From positions 1 through 53,247 of the forward strand of contig CAJWBJ010000013.1 of assembly GCA_913020495.1 (NCBI GenBank): a stretch of 53,247 nt of DNA, read 5' to 3'. The notes beneath the pieces were generated by a model. That model ran no database searches and was not told where the DNA came from. It was given only the letters and a program-made list of their open reading frames with translations. Below are positions 52,295 through 53,247 of the stretch, piece after piece; position 1 is the first letter of the stretch; the number at the start of each line of letters is the position of its first letter. This stretch comes from an uncultured Oleiphilus sp. (GTDB lineage: Bacteria; Pseudomonadota; Gammaproteobacteria; Pseudomonadales; Oleiphilaceae). The translations under genes were made by a program, and so were the position numbers.

Positions 52295-53247
52295 ATGTTA
52301 CTTAAGGATTTGAGTTTGTTTTGGAAAATGTTTACGCCAATGTTATTGGTATTAGCCATCGTAATGTTAGGGCTCTTTTGGTATATACCCGAAAGCACTA
52401 AGGTGAATGCCGAGCAGGATGCTATTCACATGGCGCAAAGTACGGTTCAGCAATATAAACAATTGCGTAGCTACTACACTAAAAATGTTGTCAAAAAAGT
52501 GATTGCGGGTTCACAGCTGAAGCCATCGATAGAACATAAAGATAATCCAAACGCAATCCCTTTGCCAGCAACCATGATTCATGACTTAAGTGCCATGATG
52601 GGGACGGATAATATCAGTCTTTCCTTATACAGCTCCTATCCTTTTCCTAATCGTAGTGACAGACAACTAGATAAGTTTCAACAACAAGCCTGGACAAATC
52701 TTTCAAACAAAGAGAGTACGTTTTACTCAGACAGTACGGAGCTTAATGGTCAGCCTGTTGTTCGGGTTGCCGTACCGGACACCATGACATCCCAAGTCTG
52801 TGTTGGTTGCCATAATTCTCACCCCCAGACGCCTAAGAATAATTGGCGTATTGGGGAACTGCGAGGCGTGTTGGAGGTTGTCGTTCCCATAAAATCGCAA
52901 TTAGCCGCAGGAGCATTATTGGGCTACAAAATTATTGCTGCTCTGTTGGCATCATTTATTTTTCTGGGTTTGGTATTAAGTTTTGTGTTTAAGCGCACTG
53001 TTCGTGAAAAGTTACTGAGCTTCAATAAAACTCTGACTTTGATTTCTGCTGGTGATTTAAAACAAAGAGTAGACGAAGAAGGTAAAGACGAAATCGCAGT
53101 GACAGGCAAAGTTATCAATGGTTTCTTACTGCAGTTACAGTCAGCGATTAAGGAAATCAATAAAGTAATGAGTGCGATGGCAAAAGGAGATATCAGCCAA
53201 CGGGTCGAAGTTGAACTCAAGGGTGATTTGGGCTCATTGAAAACAGC
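52295..53247 (+). CDS. Tll0287-like heme-binding receptor, N-terminal part (cut by window edge)
   Basis: The visible 317 codons run open to the window end. The ATG at 52295 has GAGG 6 nt upstream; an ATG at 52279 gives only an eight-residue frame. TM1 is at about 14-31. The periplasmic domain (about 32-208) matches the Tll0287-like/DUF3365 fold, with a CxxCH heme-attachment motif CVGCH at residues 169-173 followed by NSHPQTPKNNWRIGELRGVL. TM2 is at about 210-232. Two HAMP-like stretches follow (FNKTLTLISAGDLKQRVDEE, then MAKGDISQRVEVELKGDLG). Location after che genes makes a chemoreceptor most likely; a kinase or cyclase cannot be excluded. Confidence 0.85.
   Translation, partial: MLLKDLSLFWKMFTPMLLVLAIVMLGLFWYIPESTKVNAEQDAIHMAQSTVQQYKQLRSYYTKNVVKKVIAGSQLKPSIEHKDNPNAIPLPATMIHDLSAMMGTDNISLSLYSSYPFPNRSDRQLDKFQQQAWTNLSNKESTFYSDSTELNGQPVVRVAVPDTMTSQVCVGCHNSHPQTPKNNWRIGELRGVLEVVVPIKSQLAAGALLGYKIIAALLASFIFLGLVLSFVFKRTVREKLLSFNKTLTLISAGDLKQRVDEEGKDEIAVTGKVINGFLLQLQSAIKEINKVMSAMAKGDISQRVEVELKGDLGSLKT

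Overview
This 53 kb window looks like chromosomal DNA from a marine-type gammaproteobacterium (Oceanospirillales/Pseudomonadales-like). The signs are a polar-flagellum MotY gene beside argG and a divergent RNase T gene (a neighbourhood resembling Pseudomonas), a complete recCBD operon, an E. coli-type SmrA and AlaA, and an AT-leaning base composition by eye. I see no phage, transposase, CRISPR array, rRNA or tRNA. The DNA is ordinary chromosome with several accessory cassettes.

Layout. 1-4.3 kb: the 5' end of rnt (cut by the window edge), motY, argG with a strong terminator, then two leftward genes of poorly known function (an MBL-fold-like protein and a DUF2806/TIGR03899-like protein). 4.65-13.9 kb: recC-recB-recD, joined by 4-nt ATGA overlaps. 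13.9-18.2 kb: an FAD monooxygenase divergent from a START/SRPBCC-fold protein, a MiaA whose motifs resemble the Bacteroidetes type, and a periplasmic solute-binding-like protein with a 14-copy 15-bp repeat. 18.2-20.2 kb: a bufferin-type copper RiPP operon (bufA, bufB, bufC) with an attenuator-like hairpin after the precursor gene. 20.4-24.5 kb: an RND/MMPL exporter divergent from a LysR regulator, with a perfect operator-like palindrome between them, then smrA. 24.6-28.4 kb: a molybdenum hydroxylase operon (2Fe-2S subunit, Tat-exported Mo subunit, XdhC maturation factor). 28.6-33 kb: acireductone dioxygenase, two unknown proteins, alaA and an AraC regulator. 33.5-37.2 kb: an operon of a PstS-like small periplasmic protein, an outer-membrane barrel and a membrane PAS-GGDEF diguanylate cyclase. 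37.4-40.4 kb: two tandem SGNH-hydrolase lipoproteins followed by a membrane-anchored protein that resembles lipase chaperones (Lif). 40.5-41.6 kb: a peroxiredoxin and a nitrobindin-like barrel protein. 42.2-53.2 kb: a chemosensory cluster: CheR, a triple-CheW protein, CheB, a CheY-like receiver, CheA, CheW, a receiver/HD-GYP phosphodiesterase, a sensorless MCP, and the beginning of a CxxCH heme-binding (Tll0287-like) receptor cut by the window edge.

The best candidates for something undescribed are: the SGNH pair with a Lif-like chaperone and duplicated leaders that could hide the ribosome-binding site; the chemosensory array ending in an HD-GYP output and fed by a heme receptor; and the bufferin operon with its internal attenuator. 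Two themes recur: c-di-GMP (GGDEF at 36.9 kb, HD-GYP at 50.4 kb) and redox/metal handling (bufferin, heme MCP, molybdenum enzyme, peroxiredoxin, nitrobindin). Whether they are functionally linked is inference only.
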